A stretch of 64,000 bases of DNA, taken from positions 16,368,001-16,432,000 of the forward strand of contig NC_083567.1 of assembly GCF_019925205.1 (NCBI RefSeq), given 5' to 3'. The translations under genes and the position numbers were made by a program. The notes under the pieces were generated by a model. That model did no database searches. It was given only the letters and a program-made list of their open reading frames with translations, and was not told the origin of the DNA. The stretch is from Metopolophium dirhodum (Eukaryota; Arthropoda; Insecta; Hemiptera; Aphididae). Shown one piece after another: positions 47,901 to 59,300 of this stretch. Each line of letters opens with the position of its first letter. The first letter of the stretch is position 1.

Positions 47901-50900
47901 ACCGTGTCTAGCTAATTTTCGAAGCTCGTGTTTTGGTAATACTAATAAACTGCAACGTTTACTACGTGTATAAAACCGTGAAGTAGGAGGGTACTTAATT
48001 TTCTCTGCTTTCTTTTTAACAGGAACGTTATTACTTACGAGCTTTTTCAAATATATCTATGTTAAAAAAAAAAATTAAATTATTAAGTTATTAATAAGTA
48101 ACAATTTTGAATGGTTGATTAAAATCATGGTTAAATTAACCTTTTTACGCGTATCATCTGTAGAATAAACACGTCCGTCATCTATACAGTCTACTAAAAC
48201 ACCTTCTCGTTTAGCACCACCTCTTTTTCTAGCCGGCTTCAAAACACTTAATCTAAAAACAAGTATACATATTATATGACAGCTACAAATATTTTTTTTT
48301 AATGTTAACATACCCAGTAGTAGGACTGCAGCTGGTGACATCAACTTTCACATTTTGTTCATCTTCATTTTCTGTTTTTATATCTTTTTTCAAGGTGATA
48401 TTCTCGGGTTTTACATTATTTACTTGAACTACCTGTTCACTTTTAACTACATTTTCTTCTTTTTTAACTTCAGTTTTAATTTGAACTGGTCCAACTGGAG
48501 TATTATCAGTCTTTTCAGTCTTCATATTTAATACACCCTGATCTTTAGGTATTGATGCTTTTAATTCTGTAAATGAAAATATGTATAACAAGTATTTATT
48601 TAATTACTATCTATATTAAATACCCACCGGTTAGTTCTGATTTCAAAATATTCATTCTTCGTAGTAATGATAGAAGTTCATTTCGTACATCCACATGTCT
48701 GATGCAAAGTGGACTATAACATGAGGCAATCATACTAGATTTGTTGGCTGCTCGGCAGCTACTATTATAGCATATCATGTGTTCAGACATAGTATTAAAT
48801 GATAAATAATGCTGTTTGAGTTGAATTACACGTTTTTGTAAAGTATTCAACATGTAGGACTTTTCTCTCATTTTGGAGAAAGTTTCTGTCGACGCTTGAG
48901 GAGAAGCACTCGGTGGTGTAGTATTTACAGCCTAGAAATAAGTTACATTAAATTAAAAGTAGCAAAAATAATAGCTGTAGATAACTTATAAAGTTAATTT
49001 TAATTGAAATATATTTCACAGTTATTCCCGAAAATCATAAAAGAATGGCGGAACTGGAATGCTATTTGTTTAAATTAGATAGACCCTCTTAAATGGATAT
49101 ACTTCTATGAACATTACCAATGATACTACAATCAATAAATTGGGAATATCAGAATCCATGTTTTCTAACCTTTTAAAAGTTAACATAATTATATGCTAAT
49201 TTTAAACTAGATATTTTAACTAAGAAGTATTTTTAATGTGTGAAAAATAATAGAAGCAAACAAAAAAATGCTTGACTACTCTCTTATTTCTTTCATTTTA
49301 ATATTCAAATGATAATAAACCGTTAAAATATTTACTTCTGGAACTGGTTTTGGGGTGCTGGCATTTTTTGTCACTATTGATCTTTCTTCGCTTAATTTCA
49401 ATTGCATTCTTCTTGGCAATAACATATCAGTTTTACATTTTTTGGCAAGTTTAGGATACATTATACGACTAGAAGAACATAGTGTACTACTAATATTGAT
49501 GTTTTCATCAAGTTTGTCAATGGGTGAAAGGATTTTCATATTTATAAAATCTATATCTGAAATAAGAGATATAATTATTAAATCATTTCTTCAGTTATGT
49601 TTTTATTTAAAATTATGTTTACCTGAAACACTATCTAAATGTATGACACTTTGGTCATCAAGAATTTCACTTGACGCTTCCGAGTCAAATGTACATTCTT
49701 TTAATATCATAGAGTCGTAAAGTGTTTCAGCGATAGAAAATGTTCGCACTCCTTTATCATCTAAATAAAAATAAACTGTGTTATTATGAGTGAACTAAAA
49801 TGGTCAGTTGGGATTGCTAGGTTTTCAAAACTTTAAAACCCTAGAACCTATGTTTTTTGTTAACTTTTTAGGCAAGATGATTCATATTTTTCTAATTATT
49901 GTAGTAATTTACCTTTGCCTTGAAAAATTCTTTTGGCCGGTCCAGCTGCTAAGCCTTGTTTTGAAGAATCAGCCAATTTATAGTCTCTTGTTTTTGATAG
50001 CCACTGCCATCCCCATTGACCATGAATTCTATATTCTTCTCCTTTTTGTTTGTGAACCTAATAAGCGAAGTTCTTAGCAAAATGTCCAAAATTAAATGAA
50101 TTATATTATTACTCACTTGATGTTTTAAGCCTAGAGTGTACTTAACAAAATGTATGGTCAATTTATTACGCTCATCTTCTTCTGCATCTTTATCCTTTTT
50201 ATCTTTTTTGTCAGTTTTTTTCTTTTCTTCCCGTTCCGCATGAGTGATACGATAAAGTTTTACATGCCCTGAAACAGTCACATTAAGTTAATGAGTATGT
50301 AGCCAAAATTGTATATAGAAATATATACAAAAAAGTATGTTTACCAAGTTGTTCGTGCCAAACGGGTGCATAAACAACTGGTTTAATGCATGACATCAAA
50401 ACAACCATAACTCTTGCAAAATCCTTGGGAGTAGAACACGAGTTAACTTGATTTAGCCAAGGTTTACGTAACACTGACCAATTGATATGCATCAATGATG
50501 ATGGTAACAAGTTGTCTAATGAAATAATAGTTTGTTTGACGGTACTTATCAGTGTTGACCGAGCGCCTAAAAATAAAATAAAAATGTATAGAAATAAGCA
50601 GAAGAAAAATCAAATATGTTTTGTCGATTAAATACATACCAAATATTTGTCCACACCACTTGTATTCCCCAGGTCCTGTAAGTGAAAACTTGTGGGACAT
50701 ATATCGCTTTTTGTCACGTTCTTCATTCTTTTGAATCTTATTTAACGCAGTTGGATTTGAACTGTATTGATTTACATATGTCTTAAAGCTATTATCCATG
50801 CCAAGTTTGTACAAATAGGTTCCAGCTGCTATATGTTGAGCTTTAAATCGAGTTACCCTAGCACCTAAGTTGTCTAAATAAGAGTGAGCTGGAGAAGGTT

Positions 50901-53900
50901 TTTCAACCACAGGTGATTTTTTTGTCTGTTCTGGTGTTTGGCGTAGTGCTGGTTTTAGGCGTAATGATCTGTTACGAGTGCTCCCTAAAAAAAATACAAT
51001 TTACATAAATTATTTAAATTTTTTTGAAAAAAATGTATTTATACTTACTTAAACTATGATTATGTTCAGTATCATCAACATCCATTAGACTGTCATCATT
51101 TTTCAAGTCGCCATTACCACCTTCATTTTCTAAACATAAATTGCATAAGAATAAACCAATATTTGAATATACAAACAGTAGTACATACCATTTTTGTCTA
51201 CAGATACATCATTTGACTGTTCTTGTTTTCCATCATTGTTAGACTCATTATCGCCCTTCACATTTTCAGTACTTTCTTCAATATTACTATCATTTTTGCC
51301 CATTTCTGTATCTTTTTTCTTTTGCATTTCCTCTCTCATGCCTATTATATAACCTATAATATAAAAATGTTAATTATTAACAGTTGGTTCTATTATTTTT
51401 TTTTTCATTGAAGTAAAATATATTTAGTAATGATGTAACTGAGAATACTGAAAACAATGATTTATTATTTAAGTGGTTCTATACTCTGTTCGCCATAAGC
51501 TGACACACTTTGCATGCGGTGTATGGTGAAAATGTGACAATACAGTTCAGAACGTATACACCGTGATGTTTCGCGACATGGAACTTTAGAACTGTAGTGA
51601 ACTGTATTGTCTTGTCATGTTTTCCTCATACTCCGCGTGCACGTAATAAAAAAAAAATAATGGGTCCACTACGGCGAAAAGAGTATAGTAAATAATTCTG
51701 AACATAATAAATAATAATCTACCTAATTGAGGTAGTTTAAAAATATGAATTGAGACTTGAGTCTGAATATTATAACAAAATGTCCATATTTTAAATGTTT
51801 TTAGTTGTGTATATCAAAAGTGGAAAATCATACAAAAGAATAACAATATTTCCTTACCTAGAACCAAATTTTGAAGTTATACAATGTAACTGTTACATAG
51901 CTACAATTTATTTGACAAAATATATATATTATTTGTTTAAGGGTGTTAAGATTATCCCCATAGTAGTATTTCTAAATTTCAATCATCCGAACCGAATCCA
52001 ACGTGCTCTTGGTTATAATAAGAAAAAGTCACTAACTTTTTGAACTTAGTGTAACCGATTTCTACAGACATACTTTTTAAAAATTGTATAAATAATGGGA
52101 AAAAAAAAAGCTTTTGGCTAATTATCTGACTCTACTTAATTGAAGCGTTTAAACACCCAAGATCTTTTTCAATAAATTGCGGTTATAAACATACTAAAGA
52201 TGTTGGATAAACAGTGGTTATTATTTCTTGCAATAGTATAATTTTATTATGAATACTTATTTAAAAAATAATATTACCTTATTATCTTAAAGAATTTACT
52301 TTTTACTTTTGGTTTCCATAATATAACGTTTAAGATAAAAACTTAAAACACATTGTTTCAATTGTTTAAGATAATTTGATTATTGTATCACATAAAAATA
52401 AGGTTTAATATTAGGTATATTGTTTTATTATTTGCTCTACTATATTGTAATATTATCTTACTAATATCATTAACAAAAAATATTTCCAAAAGAAATCTTT
52501 ATTAGATTTAGACCCAGTGCTTGAATTCCAGTCCTTCTTTATAAAAAAATATATATGTGTACCCCTCTTAATTATATCCTTATCAATAATACATTTAAAT
52601 ATTCAAGTACAAATTTTTTTTGGTACTCGTATAGTATGCTCCAACCAAACAACTTTAAGGGCCTGTGGTACCATCTACGGTTACACTTTGATTACGCTTA
52701 ATCAGCTATAACAGATTTTATAACCGGGAAAATTTGGCCAATTAAACTTCGGTTAACTTTAATCAGAGATGGTACAACTGGCCCTAAGTGTGTCTACCTT
52801 ATTTTACCTACTGATAACTAAAAATTAATTAAACTAATATTTAGCTATTAAAGTATTGTATGACAGTTATATTATGTTGTTTATTTTAATAACACAAGTC
52901 ACTGGATAAAACTTTCCAGTGATAAGATCAAATACAAATGTAACATATTATAATATAAGAGCAAGTATAACAGGTAGGTTAGGGTATGGATGTCATATTT
53001 TCCAGTAGGTAGCATACTACACGACTAGTCTTTTTTTTACACCTTAACATCCTCCTAATTTGTTCCAGATTCAAGCACTGTTTAGATCTAAGCTTTAAAT
53101 ATTTCTTTGATGCAAGTAATTTCTTATTATTGACAAGCTTCAAATTACTTACTGTTTTCTACATCCAGAAATGTTTTCCTATTTGATGGTCGATACTGTA
53201 AGGTGAGGTCCATAGTTATTTTCATTTGTCGATTAATTTCTTCTTTCACTTTTTCTATTTCGTCAAAAAGAACAGATTCCATTTCACGATCCAAAGAGTC
53301 TAATAATAAGCCTAGTTGCTCTTCTGTTGAATAATACCAACATTCTCCAGTCTCTTCATTTTCACTATGTTAATAGACAAATTATGTTAGTAGATATAAA
53401 ATTAATAATATTAGTACACTTACATGAAAATTCGTCTAACTAGAAACCAATATTTACGACCATGTCGATCATAAGCTAAGTGGTCCTGACGGGATGATAA
53501 ACCAGATTTCTCATCGTCAGGTATACAATCAGATACACCAATGACTTTATGCTCTTTGCATAAATTACACTGCCAATCTTCTGTAGGAACATCATGTAAA
53601 GGAGGCTCAGCACATTCTAAATGAAACACAGCAGGACATGTCTCACAACATAAAAGGTCTCCCACTTTATGGCACACTCGACAATGATCATCATATTGAA
53701 AACTGTGGCCTAAACAATTTTTGTTTGATTAATTTTTAAATGCTTTGAAAAATTTATTTATATAATTGTAAGTACCTTCATGAATAAAATCTTCTCGAAT
53801 AAGAGTAGAGGTTAAAAATTGATCAGTTAAAAATTGCAGTACAGATAATCTATTTTTGATGTTCGTAAATGGATATTCATCGCCATTATTAAATACTTTT

Positions 53901-54916
53901 AGAACTTGTGGATCAAATGATTTATCAGACTCAATATATTCTCGTAATACTTCAGGCCACGTAAAAGTATCCATAAAATATAATACGCTATTGATACTAT
54001 CTTTTTGATCAACAGCACCATAATGAGTCTGTTGTAAGTCTTCTTCACGTAATATTGCTTTTAACAGCATTATATGAACTTCTGCCAACAGGTAGCTTTG
54101 CTCTTCATAAACAAGAGCTGCACAAAAATCTTCAAATCGAAATGGTGACAATCGCACCTACAACAAAACATGTTTAAAAAATGACTTGGAATGGAGATAA
54201 AACTACCTTGTAATATAAATGCAATATACCTGGCTTTTGAACCGTCTCAACACTTCATAGACACTCAAAGCTTGCATGATGTGTTCAGTAGGCACTAGGA
54301 GATCTTCTGAGGATTTAGGTAACTCCAATTTAGGTATTTCTTCACCCCTGAGCCACAGCGGCTCGGGACTGGGGTTCCTGATGTAGGAGACATTGCTTTT
54401 ACGTGCACGACTGGCAACAGAAAAGCCAGATACGGAGAAATCACTGTCACTAACATCATCAACAGCGTCTTCAACATTAGTGTCAGACTGTTCACTCTCG
54501 GACGGGTCTTCGCTCTTTTCGGACTCATCAAAGTCAGAACCGTAATGGTAATCGTGACTTTTGTCAACAGTGGACTTTTTAGTTTTCTTCTTCTTGCTGG
54601 TCGACGGACGCGGTGCCCTGGGTTTTGGCACGGCTGGCGTCTTGGGTGTCTTGGGTGTCTTGGACTTCTGGTTGGACCGCCGTGTGTTGCGCGATGGCGT
54701 TTCGACAACCACTGCGGCGCGAGCTGCGACAGACGCCGAGGCGCTACGTCTCGAAGCCACAGACCGTCCAGGTGCGGGAGGCGATTGGACAACAACGTCC
54801 ACAGTCTCGAGATTCTGCAGGTATTTGGGTTTTTTCAGCAAGTGCATCTGAAACTTGGGCTTGTCCGATCCCGGGGTTTTCGGAGGACGGCCCCTGCGTT
54901 TCGGCCTGCCGGACAT
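41975..54916 (-). CDS. E(bx): NURF301/BPTF chromatin-remodelling subunit, 36 exons
   Basis: Exons, by + strand position from the 5' end: 54230-54916, 53776-54157, 53424-53709, 53153-53364, 51189-51353, 51049-51129, 50640-50984, 50345-50566, 50117-50268, 49913-50057, 49623-49760, 49336-49556, 48628-48931, 48314-48566, 48141-48252, 47862-48056, 47490-47799, 47294-47429, 46917-47227, 46505-46651, 46296-46409, 46142-46219, 45938-46074, 45738-45800, 45475-45604, 44881-45014, 44587-44821, 44301-44518, 44143-44239, 43868-44075, 43519-43702, 42913-43280, 42683-42850, 42412-42607, 42263-42347, 41975-42186. Total 7431 nt, 2476 aa, every phase consistent. The family is the largest NURF subunit: it binds ISWI and reads H3K4me3 in the nucleus. 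Domains: basic N-terminus starting MSGRPKRRGRPPK with an acidic patch, DDT (~195-260), PHD1 (~364-410, CRVCHKVGDLLCCETC), WHIM-type region in exons 7-10 (KPVVYAPVWHEQLG), Gln/Thr/Pro-rich centre, coiled coil (~2075-2130), PHD2 (~2243-2292), PHD3 (~2300-2349), bromodomain (~2370-2470). Drosophila NURF301 is of similar size with the same order. Minor exons could be alternative. Confidence 0.95.
51479..51688. mobile_element. 210-bp MITE in NURF301 intron 4
   Basis: Left end CTATACTCTGTTCGCCATAG-like (CTATACTCTGTTCGCCATAA); right end the complement of CTATACTCTTTTCGCCGTAG. An inner inverted pair ACAATACAGTTCA / GAACTGTATTGTC adds hairpin potential. The end CTATACTCTGTTC is shared with the element at 58.7 kb, suggesting the same transposase mobilised both. 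I cannot name the superfamily, and the target duplication is unclear. Confidence 0.65.
52659..52784. mobile_element. 126-bp Harbinger-like MITE in NURF301 intron 4
   Basis: Left end GGGCCTGTGGTACCATCT, right end the complement of GGGCCAGTTGTACCATCT. TAA occurs on both sides (52656-52658 and 52785-52787). GGGCC-type ends with a three-base TAA/TTA duplication fit PIF/Harbinger elements. The interior pairs GGTTA and TAACC words. Confidence 0.7.
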
Positions 54917-56257
54917 GGTCCGTGTCGTTATCACTACAACAACAACAACAACCGTCACTGGCGACCGTTATTCGGCGGCGGATGTTCACTGACGATAACC
55001 GAACCGTCGAGTTAACAACAAAACGATATGGTCCAGCGTAGTCGGCCGCGACACACGGCACCCCGAGCACAAACTGTACGTCGACGATCACCACGGTTGT
55101 CTTGCGAAGGGTTTGTACCGATTACCAACAGGCAACAACGATGGAAATGATAGGTTGCGTGATATTGTTGTGCCCGCGATCCGTGGACACAAAATCGCGC
55201 GCACACGCACAGCTGTGTCGTAGTCGCGGGTAGGCCTGCAGCAGTGCGTGTGCGATGTCGGTGAGCGCGCGAAAAAAAAAAAAAACGGACGTTAACGGGC
55301 CAACGGCGGGTGCCGAGACGCGGTCAGGTGACCTTCGTGGGGCTCCGAACTCGTTCGCATCGCAAATTACCGTGTTACGTACCGCCGTAACGAAAACACT
55401 ATTATCACACACTGCAGTCGTGTGGTCGGCCGCGGCGGTTCGCTTCGCTTGCAAGTCGCTGTCGTGGTCGGCAGTCGCCTGGCGGGCACGCGCTGTCAAG
55501 TAACCGTTCGTAAACAAAACAAAACGACACGACGGGAAGAAAAAACGAAACGAAAATAAAAGAAAAAACGGGCACGGAATAATATTAAATAACAATAATA
55601 GTAATAATCATGGCAATAATAACGTCGTTGTGGTGTTATTCTTCGATAGTGTCGTCTCACTCGCTCCCGTCGCCTGGAGACGGTGTTGCTGTGAGAGACA
55701 GAATTGGCCGAGCGGGTGAAACGCGACGCGTCCCGCGACCTCCTCCGTTCGACACGTTTTGCCATGAACTCTCGCCGCCGCGGCAGCTGCAGCCTTCCTC
55801 CCGCTCCCATTGGTCGGCCGCCTCGCGCTTTCTATCACGGCCGTTGATAGTCATCGCGCGGCCACCGTCCCGTTTGCCCGGCCACTCAATGTGGCCACCG
55901 ATTTAATGAGGTGGCCGGTCTTGTGGTCCTGCCGTCTCCAGAAACGACAGCCTCTGAGGGCCACCGCAGCAAAGACTCGTTTACTTTTAAACGGTCAGCC
56001 ACTTTTGGTTGGTCACACTGTCTGCCCTTATCACCGACGGCTGGTGTTTGGATATAAAACTATATAAATATATGATATCTATGGCCGCATCAGCTGCTAG
56101 CTTACGACCCATTTAACGACAGAACTACGGAATTCCGAATTTGGAATTGCAATTATCACGGAAAACCAGACTCGATTCTATAGCGGTTCCGCAGCACCAC
56201 TTATATTTTTGATCGTAATCTGCTTTTTATTCTATCCGTCAGCCGAATTTCACAATC
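54917..56257. promoter_or_regulatory. GC-rich divergent promoter region of NURF301 and AIMP2
   Basis: The two genes start head to head with 1.34 kb between start codons. The interval is CpG-rich for most of its length (about 54940-56040), unlike the AT-rich surroundings, and contains an (ACA)n run near 54936, which is probably 5'UTR of NURF301. Many overlapping open frames in all directions result from low stop-codon density in GC-rich DNA. A shared or paired housekeeping promoter is inferred from geometry and composition only. Confidence 0.55.
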
Positions 56258-58121
56258 ATGTACAAGCTGAAACCGGTGGTCCCAGTACCTATGTTGATTG
56301 AGAACACATGCCGCATGTACAAACTCAAAGACTTACAACAAATGTCGTTCTCCGGAGTGCCGATGAGCAACAAGTCTGACGAGGTTAGTTTCATGGCCGT
56401 TTTCCACTTATCTGCTAGGTTTTGACAATCCGTAAACCGCTTGCTAGTTGTTTGTCTTCCGACATTTGGATGGAAACGCTCAACTCTCCTGTGGCCGGTT
56501 TGAGGAGTCAACGCCCGGTTCATAGATAAAATATATAGTAAACTTACCATTTTGTCGATAGTCCCGCGGTTTCGAAAAGAAAATGTTTGCGAGAATCGCT
56601 AACCTCGTCATGACGGTGTCGCGAAATTTACGTCTGCGAGGTGACATCAAGACGTTGTTACAACAGTATAACTCAATAGTTAATGATGATCATATAGATT
56701 GATTGTTCTGAGGTTCTGACAAAATTATTTCTTATCATACTTAGAAGATACCAACAACGTTACTTGATTCAAAAAAAAAAATTCTCTGCTTGATCACCTA
56801 AACGCACGTGTATGATAATGGGTCGGTGTTACTCAGAATTCATTATTTACCACTAAAGTCGTGTTAATGTTTTTCAACATTCAACATTGTTATTCCAATT
56901 TTATTCCGCCTATATGCATGGGCAATCATCCGACAACGGGGTTTCCGATTATTTCGAGCTTTGGGACAGTTTCTTAAAAATTATATTTTTTTCTAAGACT
57001 AGAAACAGAATCAGATGAATAAAAAAGTTTAAATAATACTCGTCCACTAGTGAAAAACCAATTCTTATCAACAATATTGAGCACTGCACACAGTACATAC
57101 CTATAAAGTTGTATAGTTATAGCCAATAGTTTCTTTAAGTATTTATTTTGATTGATTATTTTTGTCACTTATTACAATTTTTACTTGATTTTGTAGCAGG
57201 ACATAAGTGATGAAACTCAATTATCAGATCAAGAAATCCAAGTACTTTTAGAAAAACAAAATGAAGTTCTCAAAATATTAGAACAGCTTGAACTAAGATT
57301 AAGTAAATTAGATGTTAAATTCCCTGATGCAAAGGACAGCATACCCATTTCAGAAAAACAACAATCAACTCAGTGTAATGTTAATAAAGAACACAAAAGC
57401 AGTTCTAAGCCTGTAATCAATAATGACATTACAAATCTGATAAAAGTAAGAAAATAAAAATTGGTATTAATATAGTAACTACTAACTAATTATAGTACCT
57501 AACTAAACATTTTTGTAGAATGATACAGTAGTGTTTGCCGATCCAGAAGATCCACCCTATTCTCTATTAGCTTTACCAATCTTGTGGCCAGCAGTTGCAT
57601 GGGATATTTCTTATCATGTGCATTCATCCGTGTTGAAAGATTTGGAGGCATTAGGAACCATTAAAGCATTCAAGAATGTGACTTGTAAAGACAGCAATAG
57701 CATTGTTAAAGTCTTTGTAATATGGCAACACAGTTAGTTAACAATTAAATTAGTTAAATATTTATAAATATTCTAATTTTTTTTTTTTTTTTTAGTTAAG
57801 CCTAGTCCTAAAGTGGTCAGGTCACCAACGGATGTGTCAATTGGTGAAGTGTCATTGTTGAGGACATTCAATCAATATCTGGCCACTCAACCACTGGCTG
57901 TTGCTGATCAAAAAAAATCTGACAAGGTTTTAGATTTAATAAACGAAATTGGTTACTCATCAAATGATCGAACTACAGAACTACACAACCTGATCATGGA
58001 TTCGAATACTAAATTGGACATTACAAATATTGTTATATGGTCTCTGTTGTACAAAAAAAGTGAACAACCATCAAAGATAGAAAAATGGTTATCACACTTT
58101 ACAAAAATTATAGTTGTCTGA
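56258..58121 (+). CDS. AIMP2: AIMP2-like multi-tRNA-synthetase complex scaffold
   Basis: Exons 56258-56383, 57197-57445, 57519-57732 and 57796-58121; 915 nt, 304 aa (human AIMP2 is 320 aa), phases consistent. AIMP2 is a non-catalytic cytosolic scaffold that holds lysyl-tRNA synthetase and other members in the multi-tRNA-synthetase complex. The N-terminus MYKLKPVVPVPM with CRMYKLKDL matches the family's lysyl-tRNA-synthetase-binding peptide. Residues ~54-80 (QEIQVLLEKQNEVLKILEQL and on) form a heptad-like coiled coil. Exon 3 encodes the thioredoxin-like GST-N region (DPPYSLLALPILWPAV). Exon 4 encodes the GST-C region with SLLRTFNQYL and DITNIVIWSLLYK. The exon 2 acceptor is a TAGCAG tandem, so a form lacking one Gln is possible. 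AATAAA follows the stop closely. Confidence 0.92.
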
Positions 58122-58137
58122 AAAATTGTTTATAAAA

Positions 58138-58143
58138 AATAAA
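58138..58143 (+). terminator. Polyadenylation signal of the AIMP2-like gene
   Basis: AATAAA 17 nt after the stop codon, implying a very short 3'UTR unless a later site is used. Confidence 0.5.
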
Positions 58144-58657
58144 ATATTTATGTGCATAAAGCATTATTGTTAATACAGTTAAACCTTATTTAAATCAGAA
58201 TGTATCAATACTATGATACTATAGACTCTTTCTAACTATGATAGAGCTTTAACATTGTATAGATTTGTATAGTTAAATATAAAATTAGTTATAATACCTA
58301 ATCATTAATAGTAGGGCTAGGATTTCGATGCATTTGAAATATTTTTTCTAGAATAATTGACTTCATGCTTTCCAAGAAACAAATGTGTTTCATGTACACA
58401 CTATGCTAACAACAGACATTGTTTTGTGGTACCATTTTTTTACATTTTTCAAGGTTTAAAGTAATTTTTAACCTATATTTAGTTATATTATGAAAAACAT
58501 ATATATAAATATACATAATATTGTACTAAAACAACATTTTGGTAATCTGGTTTATAAGTGAAATGATCCACAAATTTGTCTTAATATCTAGGACAGGTGA
58601 ATCGATAACCATAGATGAGTTTTAACAAAAATGAAAGATTTGTTTGAGCTCCTCAAG

Positions 58658-58828
58658 CTATACTCTATCCAAAATGAGACTGGACCTTGGCGGCCGAGTT
58701 GTGCGCATGGTCGTGGCTTATTTCTGCGGCTCTGCCTGACACATGATCTATGGTGGGGGAGGTGCCTAACCGTTGCAAACGAAAACTGGTCGCCGCTGAG
58801 GTCCGGTCTCATTCTGAACAGAGTATAG
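58658..58828. mobile_element. 171-bp GC-rich MITE
   Basis: Left end CTATACTCTATCCAAAATGA then GACTGGACCTTGGCGGC; right end the complement of CTATACTCTGTTCAGAATGA then GACCGGACCTCAGCGGC, giving inverted ends of ~36 bp. The interior is GC-rich compared with its surroundings. The end sequence matches the MITE in NURF301 intron 4. Confidence 0.75.
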
Positions 58829-58899
58829 TATGGCCACGTTTACATTACAATGTACTGGATCATAATCATGTGGTAAACTGGCCAATCACTGGCCTGAAA

Positions 58900-59300
58900 G
58901 ATGTACACTTCATAAGTTTACCTTAGTCTATTTCAAGTTAGTAGGTTTCTCTCATGGTTGTTGGACACCAAATGACAGTCACATATTCAAGTCGGGAGTA
59001 CACAAAAGAGAACTTTTAGGGAACTAGACACCTTGGAATCCATAGAGATTCTAAGCAAAAACCTTAGCATTTTCTTGGCTTTACAAGAAACTTTATCTAA
59101 GTGAGCATTACATTTAAGACAGCAATCAAACGTTATACCCAAATCATAAATGGGCTTACTAGAAAATGTCATGAAAATTGCATTTGAGGATGGATAAATC
59201 TATCCAATGGGTTTCAGCTCAATTGACCAAGGAGTTAGGGTCCTGAACAAGAATACAATCCCAAAGGGTACTAATACAAAGAAACAACTTTATCTCATCA
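58900..59300 (-). pseudogene. Non-LTR retrotransposon reverse-transcriptase fragment
   Basis: A 61-codon - strand frame at 58987-59172 contains PIYDLGITFDCCLKCNAHLD, then KAKKMLRFLLRISMD and LKVLFCVL. This is the pattern (DLGI.FD..L.F..H...V..KA...LGFI.R, then LK.LYC.L) found after the catalytic part of jockey/R1-type reverse transcriptases. Upstream sequence to ~59290 continues weakly in another frame with stops. It is an isolated, frameshifted, 5'- and 3'-truncated relic; no endonuclease or catalytic FxDD motif is present. Confidence 0.6.

Larger units (their letters stand above)
51354..53152. other. Longest NURF301 intron (1.8 kb)
   Basis: Lies between exons 4 and 5. It contains two MITEs (51479-51688 and 52659-52784); elsewhere it is AT-rich. 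An 82-codon + strand frame at 51795-52043 has no similarity and no splice context; I see no extra exon. Confidence 0.5.

Noticed and set aside
51795..52043. Possible additional exon or nested gene in NURF301 intron 4
   Set aside because: The phase of exons 4 and 5 joins directly (A|GT giving Ser), and the frame has no recognisable content.
55496..56067. Several 65-157 codon open frames in the NURF301/AIMP2 gap
   Set aside because: They occur in nearly all six frames of a CpG-rich interval, are low-complexity and have no splice context; a promoter island explains them.
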